This document shows, piece after piece, positions 60,690 to 64,000 of a DNA stretch of 64,000 bases. The stretch spans positions 62,001-126,000 of the forward strand of contig JAMKCH010084986.1 of NCBI GenBank assembly GCA_023653785.1. Reading direction: 5' to 3'. Both the position numbers and the translations under genes were made by a program. The first letter of the stretch is position 1. Each line of letters opens with the position of its first letter. This stretch comes from Ophioderma brevispina. Lineage: Eukaryota; Echinodermata; Ophiuroidea; Amphilepidida; Ophiodermatidae. The notes below the pieces were generated by a model that was not told where the DNA came from, searched no databases, and saw only the letters and a list, made by a program, of their open reading frames with translations.

Positions 60690-60778
60690 TCCCTTCTCTC
60701 CAATTCTTTGAGTTCATCAACAAAGGACGCCAAATAAGATACTAATAAATAGCTTTTCTTCTTGGGAGGCTGGTCATC
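60690..60778 (-). CDS. Unrecognised gene 1, upstream exon
   Basis: A strong acceptor (TTTCTGATTTCATCAACAG) starts a frame DDQPPKKKSYLLVSYLASFV, then DELKELERR, and a GTATTA donor leaves two bases of a Glu codon that fits the next exon. The acidic/basic KKK start and amphipathic helix look real. Further upstream exons were not found before the neighbouring gene's stop at 61895, so the 5' end is unknown. Confidence 0.45.
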
Positions 60779-60779
60779 C

Positions 60780-61690
60780 TGTTGATGAAATCAGAAAATG
60801 AAACCTTTGTAAAGTCAACGGGCCGCCAAGAAAGTGGGATCCATTCAAATTCTCAAAGACAATTGATAACACCTATTCCAAGTTTTACTCTTGATTGCAA
60901 CAAAAGGATGCGAGTCAGAGACACATATATTCATCGTTGCATGAAATGGTACACATTTTTTCAGGGAGGGATGAATCGAGATTAGATGAAGATCTCTAAC
61001 TTTTATTTTTGTAACTTCCTATTGTTGTTACTTTTCTAAATTCAAACTTTTTTTCTTTTCTCACACATTATGATTTAATATTTTGCTAACAAGTCATCTG
61101 CCTCCTAAACCCCTCTAATGATATTGTTCAGCCATCTACCTGATGTAGTCAATGATGGTCAGATGAACTGTTGGGTTTTCATGACATTTCCTAGCTTTCC
61201 CACAATCAAACTATTGTGTATGATGGCATTTGTTTCCTCCATGTGACAAGTGATGTGAATTTTTTCCTGTCTATCTTTGCCTGTTTAATTGGATTGTGAA
61301 TGATGGGCCTCGATTTAATGGCCTTTGACCCAGGTACGCGACCTTTGACCTTAACAATGTGTCTTTGGGTCTAATATGCGCTCAACCAACTTTGGACCTT
61401 ATCGGGTATATGATCGGTATTGGCAAAATTCTAATTTTTTTACCGATTTTTCCTATCCCCGATTAAATTAATATCAAGAGGTCCAAACTTGAATAGAATT
61501 GTTCCAACTGATGGCCAAATGGTGAAAATCAAAACTGAAACATCAATTTTTTACTTTGCTTCTGCTGTGAAAATGCGATGATAAACGCAAAAAAAAAAAT
61601 ACACAGAAAAATCGGAATTTGAATGAACCGATTTTGAAATTTTAAAATCTGTAATCGGTATAACAGAGATTCGGGTGATCGGTTAGACAC
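60780..61690. other. Spacer between two minus-strand genes
   Basis: No further exon could be tied to either neighbour. It includes a phrase rich in TTTGACC (61322-61350). Confidence 0.4.
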
Positions 61691-61696
61691 TAGTAC

Positions 61697-61783
61697 AGGC
61701 AAACATTAACCCTCTTTCACAACAAAGTGAACAAAGTAATCCCTATGCATCTTCCTGCCTTAAGGTGGGCAACACAAAAATCA
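61697..61783 (-). repeat. AGGTCA-rich repeat A, 5' fragment
   Basis: The reverse complement reads TTTTTGTGTTGCCCACCTTAAGGCAGG, then ATAGGGATTACTTTGTTCAC and GAGGGTTAATGTTTGCCTG, matching the first 90 bp of the copy at 20804. The AGGTCA part is missing. Confidence 0.75.
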
Positions 61784-61894
61784 GGTGCTGGGAACACAAT
61801 ACACATGTAAGCCTTTAACATGTTTTGGGGCTGTGTCAAACTATTCTGTGTCCTTTAATGCAGTGTTGGCAGCACTTTGGGCAATATAAGGTTA

Positions 61895-62022
61895 TCAATC
61901 AGTAGCATCTGTCTTTGTAGATTTCTCTTCAGGAGCTGCAGTTGGGGTTGCACCTGGAGCAGTAGCTGTAGCAGATTTTTCTGCAGCTGGTGCATCCACT
62001 GTCATCTGGGAGGCCAATAGTC
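61895..62022 (-). CDS. Unrecognised gene 2, last exon
   Basis: The acceptor CATTTATTTTCAG is followed by 128 bases to a TGA stop. The peptide starts LLASQMTVDAPAAEKSATAT and ends KSTKTDATD, a low-complexity Ala/Thr/Pro tail. It joins in phase to the exon at 63109-63201 with one Gly codon split across the junction. This looks like the disordered C-terminus of an otherwise unseen protein. Confidence 0.65.
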
Positions 62023-62359
62023 CTGAAAATAAATGTCAAACATATCTTAACATTCGATCTAATTTCTACAGACTCTAGCAATGGATAAACCAATCCTTAC
62101 CAAAAGGTTTGAAATTGGTAAACATTTTATTTAAGTATTGTTCAATCTAAGCAGAACAATAACTACCATGTGGTGTTAATCCTATTATATTAAGGGCCCA
62201 TAATAGGAAATGTATGTCAGAAATCAAGTAAACAACTACTTTGGCTCAACCCTAGAGGCTTTGTGTTTTTGTTGCTAGACAAAAGACATTAATTCATAAG
62301 AAAATTAGATGGGCAGGTTACTTATTATAAATATTTGCAACAAAGTAATCATTTTCCTC

Positions 62360-62778
62360 TTAAAGGAGAACCTGTACTTAGAATAATTCATGTAATATAC
62401 GCTATAAAATAATTATTGAACACATCGAGAGGTTTCATGGAAAAACGGAATTATACCAACCATAAAAATTAAAGAGATTTTGTCTGACCATGCGCTATTT
62501 GAAATTCGTGCTAGTGCATATGGGACGTGTGTTATGCGATACAGATGGCACAGTAGCTTCATACACCTTAATCTGTATTTCCTTATGGCATGTATGACGC
62601 AAATGTGCCGGTCATATCGCATAACACGTTATACACTAGCACGGTTTTTAAATAGTGCATGGGCAAACTAGATGGTTTGAAGTCATTGTTATGGTTAAAA
62701 TAATTTAGTTTTTTGATGAAATAATTATTTTATAGAATATACTGTAAAATATTGTTCATTGTATGGGTTCTCCTGTAA
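62360..62778 (+). mobile_element. MITE family T3, copy 2 (419 bp), intronic
   Basis: It starts TTAAAGGAGAACCTG and ends GGTTCTCCTGTAA, with one base of the right TTAA changed. It shares the GGTTTCATGGAAAAACGGAATT, CTGACCATG and ATGCGATA blocks with the copy at 10078. It lies in the last intron of unrecognised gene 2. Confidence 0.8.
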
Positions 62779-62881
62779 AGGTTGTTGACAAAATTTAGTC
62801 AATTTATTTTTTTCCCTCACATGGAAGCATGCCACCAGTTCAGCTTTGTTAACAGAAACAAAAGTGTACTAAATTGGCTCA

Positions 62882-63025
62882 ATCTATCTTCCTCGAGTCA
62901 GTGACGTCAGGGTATTATGCAGTGATCGTAGCAAGAAAAAACGCTGGCATTTCCACGCGCGCGTATAAAGGCGGTGTGAAAATGCACATGCACGCGCTGA
63001 TGTCACTGACTCGAGGAAGATAGAT
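62882..63025. mobile_element. Small inverted-repeat element (144 bp), intronic
   Basis: ATCTATCTTCCTCGAGTCAG with TGACGTCA at the left pairs with the right end TGATGTCACTGACTCGAGGAAGATAGAT. The interior holds a CACGCGCGCGT run. It lies in the same intron as MITE T3 copy 2. Confidence 0.78.
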
Positions 63026-63108
63026 GGAGTATAGTTGACCACTTTTGAAGATCCTTTATTTGGAAAAGGGGACGGTCAATTGCACCACTTATCCATTGAA
63101 ATAGCTAC

Positions 63109-63201
63109 CTTCTTCATCTGTAAAATCTCCATTTGAAGCTGCACCAGAGGCCTGCTCAGCTGTTTGTTCTTTGGCATTTGAAGTTGGAGTTGATGTAGGT
63201 G
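63109..63201 (-). CDS. Unrecognised gene 2, penultimate exon
   Basis: The acceptor TTTATTCTAATCAG and donor GAAG|GTAGCT bound 93 bases. The peptide reads PTSTPTSNAKEQTAEQASGA and on to NGDFTDEE, hydrophilic and disordered. Phases at both ends fit the flanking exons exactly (2 bases in, 1 base out). Confidence 0.65.
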
Positions 63202-63716
63202 CTGATTAGAATAAAAAATTATAAAGCAAAGGAGAGATGGAAGGTTTTTCATTTTAAAACAAGTCCACACAATCAGCATTCAAATTACCTAGCTTGTGAA
63301 TTTTGTTGATGGAATGTCTGGAGATGTTTCATTTTTTAACACTTGCGAGTTCAAAATGTCATTGCTGTGTATTGCTGATTTTGGCATGATGTCTGTAGTT
63401 TTTCATATTTGAATGTGCACTAATTTCTCACAGTACTCGGTCTAAATCAGAGAGGTGATAATACCTCAAATCTTCAACTGCGAGACAATTTAACAATAGT
63501 CCTGCACTCCCAGATGAAAAGGAATCTGAAGTGCTTTACAGTGAAGTCAATTATATTGTGACTCGAATAGAAATTTTCTATATTTAACATCTCCAGTATT
63601 CCCTTTAACTTGATTTGTAACTTAAGTGGTACCAAAACCACAATGTTTGAACTTACAAATAAAAGTCTGACACTTTCAATATAAAGTGTTGGGAAAATGG
63701 TGGCCTATCTGGTTAC

Positions 63717-63768
63717 AGTCATCATCATCGTCAACTGTCACCTCTTCTTCAATTAAAGCGCGCTGCAC
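63717..63768 (-). CDS. Unrecognised gene 2, antepenultimate exon
   Basis: The acceptor AATATTTAAG and donor ACT|GTAACC bound 52 bases reading VQRALIEEEVTVDDDDD plus one base that completes a Ser codon with the next exon. This very acidic segment precedes the disordered tail. Upstream exons lie beyond the window. Confidence 0.5.
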
Positions 63769-64000
63769 CTTAAATATTACTACTCATGTATCATCTGTCC
63801 CGGCTTCTGATGATCATCCAAACTGGATAGAGGCACATCTTGCAATTCCCCTTGTAGAGGCACAATCTTGCATCATCAATCCTCAAACACCTTATCGGAT
63901 TAAACATGAAGAAAACTAGAAACTTACACCACTATACCGTGTAACATTTCCTGAGGATTTAGAATAAATCAAGACTGATTGTTTGTACTGCAGGACTTCT

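Noticed and set aside
1..64000. CRISPR array
   Set aside because: Repeats are tandem or dispersed transposons with long units and no unique spacers of constant length. Splice sites and introns show eukaryotic DNA.

Overview
The window reads as a gene-poor stretch of a metazoan nuclear genome: AT-rich, with large introns, GT-AG splice sites, polyadenylation signals, many short inverted-repeat transposons and minisatellites, and no bacterial-style operons. Abundant AGGTCA-rich dispersed repeats and the style of the genes make an invertebrate deuterostome (echinoderm or hemichordate) the best guess. That is inference; no sequence seen here fixes the phylum.

Only one gene is recognised: the 3' part of a BUD22-family / SRFBP1-like gene (serum response factor-binding protein 1) on the + strand, about 14.57-18.44 kb, with a possible upstream exon at 8.84 kb. 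Its C-terminal exon is clean. Its acidic middle region (about 15.6-16.4 kb) is broken by several frameshifts. Two unrecognised genes on the - strand can be built from phase-compatible exons: the last three exons of one (63768 down to 61895) and four exons of another (60778 down to 59065). Weaker exon candidates lie at 23.54 kb (+), 41.14-44.44 kb (-), 48.95 kb (+), 36.87-38.15 kb (-), 29.4-29.75 kb (-), 26.0 kb (-) and 57.1 kb (-). Several of these are open only if a 1-nt slip is allowed.

The rest is dominated by mobile and repeated DNA. At least seven families of non-autonomous elements have boundaries of the form TTAA-AG(G/N)...CT-TTAA, and four recur in the window at near-constant length (about 358, 375, 420-460 and 330 bp). 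Perfect or near-perfect foldback elements lie at 2.8, 3.7, 14.0, 22.7, 39.7 and 62.9 kb. A second repeat class (11.0, 20.8, 42.8 and 61.7 kb, with a related class at 33.2 and 34.8 kb) is packed with AGGTCA half-sites spaced as DR1 nuclear-receptor elements. A 2.7-kb array of about 21 units of about 130 bp (52.26-55.0 kb), preceded by a GTTT microsatellite and followed by GC-rich hairpins, has the architecture of a helentron-associated element.

Two local tandem duplications (30.8-32.6 and 33.2-36.4 kb) have copies that differ mostly by single-base indels. Together with the frameshifted exons, this suggests that parts of the window carry uncorrected long-read errors or haplotype duplication. 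Read every broken frame here with that in mind.
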